From: JABDGZ01 sp964487685 | GTDB lineage: Bacteria > Omnitrophota > Gorgyraeia > Zapsychrales > Fredricksoniimonadaceae | DNA length: 64,000 bases | Direction: 5' to 3' | Assembly: GCA_964487685.1 (NCBI GenBank) | Contig: CAZASA010000002.1 | Location: 5,719-69,718, forward strand | In this document: positions 6,818 through 15,433 of the stretch, piece after piece | Position numbering within the stretch: the stretch's first letter is position 1 | How the letters are laid out: the number at the start of each line of letters is the position of its first letter | The notes under the pieces: model-generated | Seen by the model: only the letters and a program-made list of their open reading frames with translations | Told to the model about the DNA's origin: nothing | The model's database searches: none | Made by a program: the position numbers and the translations under genes

Positions 6818-7871
6818 AGTTTTTAAAGTCAATTCTGCTCTTCCGGAACCGGAAAAAATCGCCGAGGCTGCCCGTGTCATACGTCAGGGCGGATTGGTGA
6901 TATTCCCGACGGAGACCGTTTATGGTATCGCGGCGGATTCCAATAATCCGCGCGCCATGGACCGTCTGCGTGAGGTCAAGCGCCGTACGGACGGGAAATT
7001 ATTTTCCGTTTTAGTGGCCCAGCGGGGGATCATTGAGAATTATTCGACCTATACTCATCCGAATTTGTATAAATTGATCGATAAGTATTGGCCGGGTCCA
7101 TTGACCGTAATCGTGCCCGCACGGCATGAAGGGGAGACGATAGGGATACGCATGCCGGACCATACGGTGGCCTTGCGTTTGGTGGAAGAAAGCGGCTGTA
7201 CGATAGCAGCTCCTTCGGCAAACCTTGAAGGCAAAAAGCCGCCGACAAATTGCACCGAGGCCCTGGAAGATCTTGATGGTTTAGTTGACCTGGCGTTAGA
7301 CGGTGGTCCGGTTGATTTTGGGATCTCATCGACGATCGTAGATTTTACCATGACACACCCCACGGTCACGCGCGAGGGTGTCATCAGCCAGTCGGACGTG
7401 GACCGTACCATCAACAAAAAATGTGTCCTGTTCGTGTGCACCGGCAATAGCTGCCGGTCGGTCATGGCGGAGTATATGCTTAAAGCCAAATTGATCGCCC
7501 GTGAAGATGTGGAAGTCCATTCGGCGGGGACCAGTGTCTTTTTTAAATCCGCCGCGAGCCAGGAGACGATCGCGGTGTTACGGGAACGCGGGATCAATGC
7601 CATTGCGCATATATCAAGGCCGTTGGGCAGTATTATGCTTAAGAAATCAGATCTTATTTTTGCCATGACGCGCGCGCACCGGGCCCAGATCCTGGAACGT
7701 GTCCCGTCGGTTGAAAAACGGGTATATCTCCTAAAGGAATTTGGTAATAGCCAACGGGGGCTTGAGGCCGATCTGGATGTTCCTGACCCCATCGGCCAGC
7801 CGCATGCAGCCTACCAGGAATGTTTATTAACCATCGAAGAGGCGATCGAAAAGATAGAAGGGTTGCTTTAA
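6804..7871 (+). CDS. TsaC/Sua5-YwlE fusion: threonylcarbamoyl-AMP synthase plus arginine-phosphatase-like domain
   Basis: A 355-residue two-domain fusion. Residues about 12-200 are a YrdC/Sua5/TsaC domain (FPTETVYGIAADS, WPGPLTV, CTIAAPSAN), which makes threonylcarbamoyl-AMP for tRNA t6A37. Residues about 206-355 are a low-molecular-weight phosphatase: Cys212-x5-Arg218 in VCTGNSCRS and the general-acid DPIG loop near the end. The position that is Ile in tyrosine phosphatases and Thr in the arginine phosphatase YwlE is Ser216 here, nearer to YwlE. In Bacillus subtilis ywlC, ywlE, rpiB and glyA lie close together in this order, and here the first two are one protein followed directly by rpiB and glyA. 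Confidence 0.9.
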   Translation: MGATKVFKVNSALPEPEKIAEAARVIRQGGLVIFPTETVYGIAADSNNPRAMDRLREVKRRTDGKLFSVLVAQRGIIENYSTYTHPNLYKLIDKYWPGPLTVIVPARHEGETIGIRMPDHTVALRLVEESGCTIAAPSANLEGKKPPTNCTEALEDLDGLVDLALDGGPVDFGISSTIVDFTMTHPTVTREGVISQSDVDRTINKKCVLFVCTGNSCRSVMAEYMLKAKLIAREDVEVHSAGTSVFFKSAASQETIAVLRERGINAIAHISRPLGSIMLKKSDLIFAMTRAHRAQILERVPSVEKRVYLLKEFGNSQRGLEADLDVPDPIGQPHAAYQECLLTIEEAIEKIEGLL

Positions 7872-8323
7872 TGAAAATATTTGTCGGCGCTGACCATCGC
7901 GGCTTTCAGCTGAAGAAAAAAGTTGTTGAGATGCTTAAAAAGCTCGGACATGAAGTGATGGATGCAGGAACGTATGTTGAGGGTGTTGACTGTGATTATC
8001 CTGAAATTTCTTATAAGGTGTGTAGTCAAATAATTGATGAACCCGGCAGCCGGGGCATTCTTTTGTGCATGACAGGTATAGGCCACTCCATCGCAGCCAA
8101 TAAAGTCCCGGGAGTTTATGCGGCGCTCGTCTATAACAAAGAAGCTGCAGCTTTTTCCAGACAGCATAATGACAGTAATGTGCTGGTATTGGGCACTAAA
8201 TTTACGGATGAAGCCACGATGATGGCAATCATCAAGATATGGTTATCCACTGATTTTGAAGGCGGACGGCATTTGCGCCGCAAAGAGCAGATCCAAAAAA
8301 TAGAAAGCGAGTTTTCTAAATGA
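7871..8323 (+). CDS. rpiB: Ribose 5-phosphate isomerase B
   Basis: A 150-residue RpiB/LacAB-family isomerase interconverting ribose 5-phosphate and ribulose 5-phosphate, which feeds PRPP and purine synthesis. The N-terminal GADHRGFQLK and the catalytic-cysteine loop LLCMTGIGHSIAANK are clear. ATG 7871 shares its first base with the stop codon of the upstream fusion gene (TAATG), and it starts at the family N-terminus MKIFVGADH. The end overlaps glyA by ATGA. Confidence 0.95.
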   Translation: MKIFVGADHRGFQLKKKVVEMLKKLGHEVMDAGTYVEGVDCDYPEISYKVCSQIIDEPGSRGILLCMTGIGHSIAANKVPGVYAALVYNKEAAAFSRQHNDSNVLVLGTKFTDEATMMAIIKIWLSTDFEGGRHLRRKEQIQKIESEFSK

Positions 8324-9564
8324 AGCAATTGCAAAAAACTGATCCCGAGATATTCAAAGCCATTCAGCGTGAGCTGAAACGCCAGCAGAATAATCTTGAA
8401 TTGATCGCCTCAGAAAATATCGTCTCTCCCGCGGTTCTGGAAGCGGCAGGCTCTGTCTTGACCAATAAATATGCAGAAGGATATCCGGGTGCCCGCTGGT
8501 ATAACGGCTGTGAATTTGTCGACGAGGCTGAAAACCTGGCCATCAACCGCGCCAAGCAGATCTTTGGCGGGGACCATATTAATGTGCAGGCGCATTCCGG
8601 GTCACAGGCCAATACCGCCGTGTACATGGCTGTTCTTACACCTGGTGACACCGTGATGGGGCTGGATTTGGCTTGCGGCGGGCATTTGACCCATGGCCTG
8701 AAGTTTAACATTTCCGGGCGCCTGTATCATTTTGTCTCGTATAAGGTCGATGCCAAAACCGAGCTTATCGATATGGATGAAGTCGAGCGTCTGGCTTTGG
8801 AACACAAACCTAAAATGATCGTGGCCGGATATTCAGCGTATTCAAGGGTCCTGGATTTTAAACGTTTTCGTGCCATCGCGGACAAGATCGGTGCGTATTT
8901 ATTCGTAGACATGGCCCATTTCGCGGGCCTTGTCGCGGCAGGATTGCATCCTAACCCTGTGCCTCATGCCCATTTTGTGACAACGACAACCCATAAGACC
9001 CTTCGGGGCCCGCGCGGCGGGATGATCATCTGCAAGGCGGAATTTGCCAAGAAGATCGACAGCGCTATTTTTCCAGGCATTCAAGGTGGACCTCTGATGC
9101 ACATCATCGCGGCCAAGGCCGTGGCTTTTAAAGAAGCCTTGTCGCCGGAATTCAAGCAGTATCAGCAACAGATCATTGCCAATGCCCAGGCTTTTGCCAA
9201 GGCCATGAGCGAAAGAGGATTTCGCATTGTTACCGGAGGCACGGACAATCATTTGTTCATGGTGGACCTGCGTCCCAAAAAGATCACCGGCAAAGAAGCG
9301 GCCACATTACTTGACCGTGTGCAGATTACCGTCAACAAGAACCTGATCCCCTTTGACACGGAATCTCCGACGGTTGCCAGCGGAATTCGTGTGGGCACTC
9401 CGGCTGTCACCACCCGCGGCATGAAGGAAGCCCAGATGCTCACCATCGCGGCATTGATCGACCGTTGCGTGCTTAATCGGGACAAGGAAACGGAATTAGA
9501 AAAAGTACGCCACGAAGTCGAGCGATTGGCCCAATCATTCCCTATTTATGTAGATAAGGATTAA
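8320..9564 (+). CDS. glyA: Serine hydroxymethyltransferase
   Basis: A 414-residue PLP enzyme converting serine and tetrahydrofolate to glycine and 5,10-methylene-THF. The PLP lysine lies in TTTTHKTLRGPRGG. Other family segments are LELIASENIVS, YAEGYPGARWYNGC and VDMAHFAGLVAAG. Normal length. It starts in an ATGA overlap with rpiB. Products serve PurD (glycine), PurH (via 10-formyl-THF) and MnmE/MnmG (methylene-THF), all encoded in this window. Confidence 0.97.
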   Translation: MKQLQKTDPEIFKAIQRELKRQQNNLELIASENIVSPAVLEAAGSVLTNKYAEGYPGARWYNGCEFVDEAENLAINRAKQIFGGDHINVQAHSGSQANTAVYMAVLTPGDTVMGLDLACGGHLTHGLKFNISGRLYHFVSYKVDAKTELIDMDEVERLALEHKPKMIVAGYSAYSRVLDFKRFRAIADKIGAYLFVDMAHFAGLVAAGLHPNPVPHAHFVTTTTHKTLRGPRGGMIICKAEFAKKIDSAIFPGIQGGPLMHIIAAKAVAFKEALSPEFKQYQQQIIANAQAFAKAMSERGFRIVTGGTDNHLFMVDLRPKKITGKEAATLLDRVQITVNKNLIPFDTESPTVASGIRVGTPAVTTRGMKEAQMLTIAALIDRCVLNRDKETELEKVRHEVERLAQSFPIYVDKD

Positions 9565-9575
9565 AGGTAACAATT

Positions 9576-10064
9576 ATGCGTTGTCCGTCCTGCGGATATA
9601 AAGGTACCAATGTGATGGACTCACGCTTAAACAGCGATGGTACGTCCATCCGCCGTCGGCGCAAATGCACCAAGTGCGAGGAACGTTTCACGACCTATGA
9701 GTATATCGAAGAAGTGCCCCTGATGGTCGTCAAGCGCGACGGCCGCCGCCAGGCTTTTGACCGCACACGAGTGCTTAACGGATTGATCAAGGCCTGTGAA
9801 AAGAGACCGATCAGCGTTGAGAAGATCGAAGCCATGGTGGATGATATCGAGCATACCATCCGCAAGAAATATGACCGTGAGATCTATTCCAAGGATATCG
9901 GCGAGATGATCATGACCCGTTTGTCGACGCTGGATGAAGTGGCCTATGTGCGTTTTGCCTCGGTCTACCGTCAGTTCCGTGATGTTAACCAGTTCATGGA
10001 TGAGCTAAAATTGATCCTGTCCAAGAACAAGATCAAAAAAATAAAGAAAAGGAAACTTAAATAA
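9576..10064 (+). CDS. nrdR: Transcriptional repressor NrdR
   Basis: A 162-residue NrdR. The zinc ribbon uses Cys3, Cys6, Cys31 and Cys34 (MRCPSCGY and CTKCEERF), followed by an ATP-cone domain from about residue 49 (VVKRDGRRQAFDRTRV). NrdR senses ATP/dATP and represses ribonucleotide reductase genes. No nrd gene is in this window, so targets must lie elsewhere. The C-terminal tail is Lys-rich (KNKIKKIKKRKLK). It lies directly after glyA, an arrangement also found in other bacteria. Confidence 0.95.
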   Translation: MRCPSCGYKGTNVMDSRLNSDGTSIRRRRKCTKCEERFTTYEYIEEVPLMVVKRDGRRQAFDRTRVLNGLIKACEKRPISVEKIEAMVDDIEHTIRKKYDREIYSKDIGEMIMTRLSTLDEVAYVRFASVYRQFRDVNQFMDELKLILSKNKIKKIKKRKLK

Positions 10065-10065
10065 T

Positions 10066-10470
10066 ATGATCCAGGTTGAATTATCCAGAATCATCATTGA
10101 TGAAAAGCGCCAGGACCAGGTGATCGTGCTTAAAGAAAAAGACGGTGAACGCCAGATCCCTATCGTCATCGGATTTATGGAAGCATCTTCCATCAAGATC
10201 AAGATCTCCGGGGTTGATGTGCCGCGTCCGATGACGCATGATCTTTTAGTCACGATGGTGCAGGCTCTAGGGGCAAAGCTCGAGAGGGTCGTGATCGACA
10301 AGCTTGTCAACAATACCTTCCATGCCAAATTGGAGATCAAGTCCAAAGAGGGGCAGATCATCATGGTGGATTCTCGTCCCTCCGACAGCATTGCCCTGGC
10401 GGTTCGTTTCAAAGCGCCGATCTTCGTGGTCGATGAAGTCCTGCAAAAATCATCAATGTCCCAACCCTAG
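10066..10470 (+). CDS. Bifunctional nuclease family protein (DUF151)
   Basis: A 134-residue protein of the BFN/DUF151 family. Supporting segments are the N-terminal VIVLKEKDGERQIPIVIGFMEA and RPSDSIALAVRFKAPIFV, the latter being the hallmark conserved stretch. Characterised plant members have DNase/RNase activity. The bacterial role is poorly known. It begins one base after the nrdR stop and is followed 16 bp later by the CCA-enzyme gene, so it is probably co-transcribed. Confidence 0.88.
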   Translation: MIQVELSRIIIDEKRQDQVIVLKEKDGERQIPIVIGFMEASSIKIKISGVDVPRPMTHDLLVTMVQALGAKLERVVIDKLVNNTFHAKLEIKSKEGQIIMVDSRPSDSIALAVRFKAPIFVVDEVLQKSSMSQP

Positions 10471-10486
10471 CGGCAAAAATCTTACG

Positions 10487-11941
10487 ATGACCAAAGAATG
10501 GTGCCTGTTGACTTTATTGGAAGATTACCCTCATTTGTCGTTGGTGCGTGATGCCCTTAAGGACAGCCGCAAGCGCGTGTTCCTGGTGGGCGGGGCCTTG
10601 CGTGATCATTATCTCGATCGCAAAGGCAATGATTTTGATTTTGCCGTTGATCGTGGCGCCGTCGCCCTGACGCGTAAACTTGCCCGCCGGATCAAAGGAA
10701 CCTTTGTATTGTTGGACCATGAGCATGGCAGCGCACGGGTCGTTAAAAAACTGGACGGGAAGATCGTGACCTTTGACTTTACCGATTGGCGTGGGGCCAC
10801 TATCCAGAAAGACCTGTTATTAAGGGATTTTACGGTTAATACCTTGGCCATGGATATCCTGTCCAAGAACATGGATGAGGGGGCCATTCTCGAGGTCAAA
10901 GGTGCCCGACGGGATTTAGCGGCAGGGGTGGTGCGCATGGTAAGCCCGAAGGTATTTAAGGACGATCCGTTGAGGCTCTTACGTGCTTTTAGTTTGCATG
11001 CCGTGCTAGGTTTCAAGATCGACGCCGTGACCCTGGCCCAGATCAAGAAAGACGCGCATTTGATATCTTCAGTTGCCGCGGAAAGGATCCGTGAGGAGAT
11101 CTTTAGGGTCTTGGCATCGGGCCGCGCCTATGAGACGGTCTGTCACATGGATAAGATCGGGCTATTGCGCCAGGTCATCCCGCAGGTCACGGTCATGGAA
11201 GGAGTGCATCAGGGTGGGTATCATCATTTGGATGTATGGCAACATACCTTGCAAGTCCTTTTTAATACTGAAAAGATCAGTAAAGAAAAATGCGTTGATG
11301 AGCGTATTAAAAATTATTTGGAAGAGCTTATCGGTGGTGGGCATTCGCGCCTGGCGTTATTAAAAATGGCGGCCATCTTGCATGACATTGGAAAACCGGA
11401 AACCCGTCGCAAAGAAGGCGCACGCATGACTTTTCATACGCATGAACACGCCGGGGAAAGGATCACCAGGCAGGTCGCCAAGCATCTAAAGCTTTCCGTT
11501 AAAGAACGCTTTTTTCTGGAGGACGCGGTGCGTATGCATTTAAGGCCGGGATATCTGTCGAATTTTAAAGTCCCCAGCCCCAAGGCCATATTCCGGTATT
11601 TGAGGGACACCAAGGACGAGGCAGCAAGTCTTGCGATTTTGGCCTTGGCAGACCAGGCGTCCACCCGCGGGCCTTTGACGAGCGAAGCCAAACACAAGCA
11701 TCATGCCAAGATCTGTCACATGCTCATCGAGCGATATTTTAGCGTAAAAGATCAAAAACCTAAAGAGCGTCTGTTAACAGGTTATGATCTCATCAAGGTC
11801 TTGAAATTAAAACCTTCAAAACTATTTGGCGAGATCCTTAGAGAAGTAGAAGAAGCCGTGGCGTTGGGTAAAATAAAGACCAAAAAGGAGGCTTTGGCCC
11901 TTGCGATTGCACAAACTGCCAGACACCGTCCTAAGCATTAA
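10487..11941 (+). CDS. tRNA nucleotidyltransferase / poly(A) polymerase family with HD domain
   Basis: A 484-residue class II nucleotidyltransferase. The head domain has VGGALRD, the metal-binding DFDFAV pair, RDFTVNTLA and DPLRLLRAF. From about residue 245 an HD domain follows, with H-H (HHLDVW), LHDIGKP and later His residues. The most likely role is CCA addition or repair at tRNA 3' ends, with the HD domain as phosphatase or phosphodiesterase. A poly(A) polymerase or A-adding-only enzyme cannot be excluded. ATG 10487 was chosen because upstream in-frame Met codons lie inside the preceding gene. It overlaps the next gene by 41 bp. Confidence 0.88.
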   Translation: MTKEWCLLTLLEDYPHLSLVRDALKDSRKRVFLVGGALRDHYLDRKGNDFDFAVDRGAVALTRKLARRIKGTFVLLDHEHGSARVVKKLDGKIVTFDFTDWRGATIQKDLLLRDFTVNTLAMDILSKNMDEGAILEVKGARRDLAAGVVRMVSPKVFKDDPLRLLRAFSLHAVLGFKIDAVTLAQIKKDAHLISSVAAERIREEIFRVLASGRAYETVCHMDKIGLLRQVIPQVTVMEGVHQGGYHHLDVWQHTLQVLFNTEKISKEKCVDERIKNYLEELIGGGHSRLALLKMAAILHDIGKPETRRKEGARMTFHTHEHAGERITRQVAKHLKLSVKERFFLEDAVRMHLRPGYLSNFKVPSPKAIFRYLRDTKDEAASLAILALADQASTRGPLTSEAKHKHHAKICHMLIERYFSVKDQKPKERLLTGYDLIKVLKLKPSKLFGEILREVEEAVALGKIKTKKEALALAIAQTARHRPKH

Positions 11942-12533
11942 GGGGAATGCCGCCGGGTTCCTCAATGGGATCACTTCGAATACCCTGGATGCTCCCCGCA
12001 ATGCGTTTTTAAACCAGCATGGGCGGATCATCGCAACGATCCGCCAACAGAAGATCAGCGATGAAGAATTCTTGATCAGCGTGCCATCTTTTGCGGTGGA
12101 AGGACTTCTCAAGCATCTGGAGCGGTATGTTAAACTGAGCCATGTGCGCATTGATCCGGCCACTGAGAGCATTTATGTGGATATGGACAGTGCACAATGG
12201 GTTTGGACATCAGAGCAAGCAAGCAGCAGCGTTAGCGACGATGAATTTACCCTTTTTAGGCTGGGGGAAAATCTGCCATTGATGGGTATTGATTATATGG
12301 CTGATGAATTTATCCTGAATGTGCATGAAAATGATTATGTCTCCTATACCAAAGGCTGTTTTTTAGGCCAGGAACCGGTGGCCAAGGTCCATAACCGCTC
12401 CAAACCAACCCGGCGTTTGATCGTCGCCTTTGAAGATCAATGCCTTCCAGAGCATGCCGCTAAAATGACTTCAAAAATAGCAGATCCCGTCAGCGGCCGC
12501 CGTAAAGGTTTTGTATTTGTGAGCAATAAATGA
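11901..12533 (+). CDS. ygfZ: YgfZ/GcvT-like folate-binding protein
   Basis: A 210-residue protein with the YgfZ signature KGCFLGQEPVAKVH near residue 151. The family binds folate and supports iron-sulfur-dependent tRNA modification. The start is the TTG at 11901, inside the previous gene, preceded by AAGGAGG at 11885-11891 at nine-base spacing. That is an unusually strong site and decides the start. It is shorter than Escherichia coli YgfZ (326 aa), losing most of the C-terminal barrel. Its neighbour handles tRNA ends, so a tRNA-maturation grouping is plausible. Confidence 0.82.
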   Translation: MRLHKLPDTVLSIKGNAAGFLNGITSNTLDAPRNAFLNQHGRIIATIRQQKISDEEFLISVPSFAVEGLLKHLERYVKLSHVRIDPATESIYVDMDSAQWVWTSEQASSSVSDDEFTLFRLGENLPLMGIDYMADEFILNVHENDYVSYTKGCFLGQEPVAKVHNRSKPTRRLIVAFEDQCLPEHAAKMTSKIADPVSGRRKGFVFVSNK

Positions 12534-12556
12534 CACGGAGATTTATTTCCCCATAC

Positions 12557-12585
12557 TTGCCCCATCGGTAAATACCCGTTATAAT
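12557..12585 (+). promoter_or_regulatory. Sigma70-type promoter giving a probable leaderless mRNA
   Basis: TTGCCC (12557) and TATAAT (12580) with a 17-bp spacer. Only seven bases separate the -10 box from ATG 12593, so transcription should start at or next to the start codon. There is no Shine-Dalgarno. Confidence 0.6.
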
Positions 12586-12592
12586 TAATTGT

Positions 12593-13483
12593 ATGAATCC
12601 TTGTAAATACTTTATTATGCTGCCATTATTGTGGTGGGCCGTAAGCGTCAGGGCCCAAGAGCCACAAGAAATGGCCATGCCGGAGCAATGGCAATTGACC
12701 TTGGATATGATCAAGTCTAAAACACAGGATTTGATGATCGAAAATAATGGCCTGCAGGTACAATACCGGCAGTTATACGGAGAGCTAGAGAAATTGCAGC
12801 GAGAGGTCTTTGACTGGCAAAGTAAGAATGAGCTGATGGCACTCTCGTTAAAACAAAGGCATGGACGGACAGACCAGCAGATGAGGATCGATGATCTTCA
12901 AGGGCAGATCAGGATAAAAAAAGAACGGCTTGGTGCGCTCAAAGTCCGGAAAAATACAGCGCCGGACATGTCAGGGAACAATGACCTGACCCAATGGCGG
13001 CAACAGCTTGAAGATGAAAGTAAACAGGAAGTAGTCCTGGAAAATGAATTAAAAGACCTTCAAGCCGGCAATAACACGCAAAATTTGAAGGAAGAAGATA
13101 TCATCGCCCAGAATAAAATACTTGAAGCCCGTCTGGAGCTTTTGCGTGCCGGCCAAATAAGCCCGGGCAGCAATTATCCGGAGGCACAGGCAGATTATCA
13201 TGTCCGAATGGTCGATCAGCTTAAAGGCCGCAAGGAAGAGCTTGAGGCCAAGATCAGTGCCTATGAATCACGCATGGAGCAATTAAAGGAATCGTCCTTG
13301 CTGTCCCTGTCGTGGACGCAAAAGAGAAAAAGGCTCATCCATGAGATGGTCGTGACAGATGCCCGTAATAATCAGATGCGGGAGAAGATCAAGGTATTGC
13401 ATGAGGACATTGATGTTTTAAATCAACAGATAGCCATGTTGGAGCACCGTTTGAATTTTGTTAAAGTACCAGCCGCCAAGTGA
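12593..13483 (+). CDS. Exported coiled-coil protein
   Basis: A 296-residue protein with an N-terminal signal peptide (about residues 1-21, hydrophobic core YFIMLPLLWWAVSV, likely cut after RAQ). It then has almost uninterrupted heptad-rich coiled coil (about residues 35-290) with many Glu, Lys, Gln and Leu residues and short Gly/Asn breaks. It has no catalytic motif. A periplasmic scaffold or spacer role is the most that can be said. The promoter sits immediately before the ATG, making this a leaderless candidate. I do not recognise an orthologous named family. Confidence 0.75.
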   Translation: MNPCKYFIMLPLLWWAVSVRAQEPQEMAMPEQWQLTLDMIKSKTQDLMIENNGLQVQYRQLYGELEKLQREVFDWQSKNELMALSLKQRHGRTDQQMRIDDLQGQIRIKKERLGALKVRKNTAPDMSGNNDLTQWRQQLEDESKQEVVLENELKDLQAGNNTQNLKEEDIIAQNKILEARLELLRAGQISPGSNYPEAQADYHVRMVDQLKGRKEELEAKISAYESRMEQLKESSLLSLSWTQKRKRLIHEMVVTDARNNQMREKIKVLHEDIDVLNQQIAMLEHRLNFVKVPAAK

Positions 13484-13497
13484 CAAGGAGAATGATT

Positions 13498-13830
13498 ATG
13501 ACTAAAGTTAAGCCGAATGCGACGATGGTGCGCGCCATGATCGAAGTGTCGATAACACCCCAAAAGGACGTGGGTTTTGACAACATTGCCGAGAGGATAT
13601 ACAGTTACCCGGAGGTCAAAAGCTGTTATCTGCTTTCCGGCGGTTTTGACCTTTTGGTCATCGTCGAGGGTGATACGATCCAGACCGTGGCGGATTTCGT
13701 CGCGGCGAAATTGTCATCCATGGCCAATGTACGCCAGACAGCCACGCATTTTTTACTGCGCAAGTACAAAGAAGAAGGACAGATCTTTAAACATCCCAAA
13801 AATGAACGCAGACAAAACATTTCATATTGA
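13498..13830 (+). CDS. Stand-alone Lrp/AsnC ligand-binding (RAM) domain protein
   Basis: A 110-residue protein matching the C-terminal effector-binding domain of Lrp/AsnC regulators but with no DNA-binding helix-turn-helix. Supporting segments are MIEVSITPQKDVGF, EVKSCYLLSGGFDLLVIVEG and VRQTATHFLLRKYK. ATG 13498 is preceded by AAGGAG at 13485-13490 at seven bases, and the nearer ATG 13492 is too close to that site. Stand-alone RAM proteins form amino-acid-binding oligomers. The partner gene just downstream is a class I aminotransferase, which suggests that an amino acid or keto acid is the shared ligand. Confidence 0.82.
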   Translation: MTKVKPNATMVRAMIEVSITPQKDVGFDNIAERIYSYPEVKSCYLLSGGFDLLVIVEGDTIQTVADFVAAKLSSMANVRQTATHFLLRKYKEEGQIFKHPKNERRQNISY

Positions 13831-13844
13831 AGGAATTTATTTCA

Positions 13845-14996
13845 ATGAGGATATCTAAACGTGTTGACAAAGTAGCGCCCTCAGGTATCAGGGCATTTTT
13901 TGACCTTGTGTTGGGCATGAAGGACGTCATCTCTCTTGGTGTTGGAGAGCCGGATTTCGTCACTCCCTGGCATGTGCGCGCCCGCGCCATTGAATCCCTG
14001 GAGCAAGGGTACACTTCTTATACATCCAATAAGGGCATGATCGAACTTAGGCAGGACATCAGTGCGTTTTTAAAAAAGCGCCATCAGCTTGCCTATGACC
14101 CTGAAGAAGAAGTCTTGATCACTGTCGGTGTCAGCGAGGCATTGGACCTGGCGATGAGGGCTGTCCTTAATCCAGGCGAAAAAATTTTGATCCCCGAACC
14201 CTGCTATGTGGCCTATGGCCCGGTAGTTGAATTAGCAGGCGGTGAGGCAATATTTCTAAAAACAACGGGCCAGACCGGTTTTAAGGTGACTCCCAAACAA
14301 ATTGAAGATGCCGTTAAACCGGGTGTGCGCGGTATCCTGCTTGGCTATCCCAGCAATCCGACGGGAAGCTCCTATTCTAAAAAAGAATTGGAAGAGCTGG
14401 CCCGTGTCTTCAAGAAACATGACCTGCTGGTCTTCAGTGATGAACTTTATGATGAATTGACCTACGATTTCGAACATACGCCGATGGCTACCTTACCGCA
14501 GATGCGCAATCGGGTGATCTATTTAAATGGTTTTTCCAAAAGTTATGCCATGACAGGATTTCGTATCGGCTATGCCTGCGGGCCTGAGGACATTATCGCA
14601 GCCATGACCAAGATCCATCAATATACGATGTTATGTGCGCCTATCACCAGCCAAATGGCGGCCATTGAAGCTTTAAAAAACCCGGTAGCGGATGTGTTGG
14701 CCATGAAAAAGGAATATGACCGCCGCCGGCGTTTTATTGTCGGGGCCTTGAACGATATCGGGCTCACCTGCCATATGCCTCAAGGGGCTTTTTACGCTTT
14801 CCCGTCGATAAAGGTATCGGGCGAGAATGCGATGGATTTTGCCAGGAATTTATTGTTAAAGCAGAAAGTGGCCCTGGTGCCGGGCGATGCCTTCGGCCAG
14901 AGCTGCAGCGATCATGTGCGCATTTCCTATGCGTCAAGCTATGATAATTTAAAGGAAGCTGTTGCCCGCATTGAAAAATATTTGAAGAAAAAATAG
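13845..14996 (+). CDS. Class I/II pyridoxal-phosphate aminotransferase
   Basis: A 383-residue fold-type I aminotransferase of the aspartate/alanine/aromatic group. The PLP lysine is in LNGFSKSYAMTGFRIGYA. It also has YPSNPTGSSYSKKEL and VFSDELYDEL around the conserved Asp/Tyr. ATG 13845 was preferred to the TTG at 13827 because AAGGA at 13830-13834 is correctly spaced. The N-terminal MRISKRVDKVAPSGIRAFFD resembles AspC/PatA-like enzymes from Firmicutes and Archaea. Substrate is not resolvable. It forms a two-gene unit with the RAM-domain protein. Confidence 0.9.
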   Translation: MRISKRVDKVAPSGIRAFFDLVLGMKDVISLGVGEPDFVTPWHVRARAIESLEQGYTSYTSNKGMIELRQDISAFLKKRHQLAYDPEEEVLITVGVSEALDLAMRAVLNPGEKILIPEPCYVAYGPVVELAGGEAIFLKTTGQTGFKVTPKQIEDAVKPGVRGILLGYPSNPTGSSYSKKELEELARVFKKHDLLVFSDELYDELTYDFEHTPMATLPQMRNRVIYLNGFSKSYAMTGFRIGYACGPEDIIAAMTKIHQYTMLCAPITSQMAAIEALKNPVADVLAMKKEYDRRRRFIVGALNDIGLTCHMPQGAFYAFPSIKVSGENAMDFARNLLLKQKVALVPGDAFGQSCSDHVRISYASSYDNLKEAVARIEKYLKKK

Positions 14997-15018
14997 AAGT
15001 TTAAGGAAAGGACCACGC

Positions 15019-15432
15019 ATGCGTAAAGAGCACGCGCCAAAGATCTCACGGAAAAAAGAGGATGTCGATTTCGAGATTGCTTTTTATGAGAATATCCTTA
15101 AGGAAACGCCTAATTTTATAGAAGCCTTGAGCGCTATCGGAGATTTGTATACACGGGCAGGCCTTTGGCAAAAGGGTTTGGAAGTAGATCTTAAACTTTC
15201 CCATCTAAGGCCTGAGGACGCGATCGTTTTTTATAATCTGGCCTGTTCCTATGCTTTGCTTAACCAAACCCGTGCCGCCCTGGGTGCTTTGACTAAGGCC
15301 ATTGATCTTGGCTACGATGATTTTGAACATTTAAAGGGCGATACCGACCTGGACAATCTTCTTAAGGACGAGCATTTTCAGCAGTATATCAAACAGTTGG
15401 AAAAAAAGAAGAAGACCTCCAAACAGCATTGA
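15019..15432 (+). CDS. Small TPR-repeat protein
   Basis: A 137-residue soluble protein with about two to three tetratricopeptide repeats between residues 18 and 105. Examples are the stretch around NFIEALSAIGDLYTRAGLW and AIVFYNLACSYALLNQ, followed by a TPR-like ALGALTKAIDLGYDD and a Lys-rich tail. It is probably a protein-protein adaptor. A strong purine-rich leader (AAGGAAAGG at 15003) precedes the ATG. It is one base from the next gene, so it is in the same operon as yjbQ and the sugar kinase. Confidence 0.75.
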   Translation: MRKEHAPKISRKKEDVDFEIAFYENILKETPNFIEALSAIGDLYTRAGLWQKGLEVDLKLSHLRPEDAIVFYNLACSYALLNQTRAALGALTKAIDLGYDDFEHLKGDTDLDNLLKDEHFQQYIKQLEKKKKTSKQH

Positions 15433-15433
15433 G

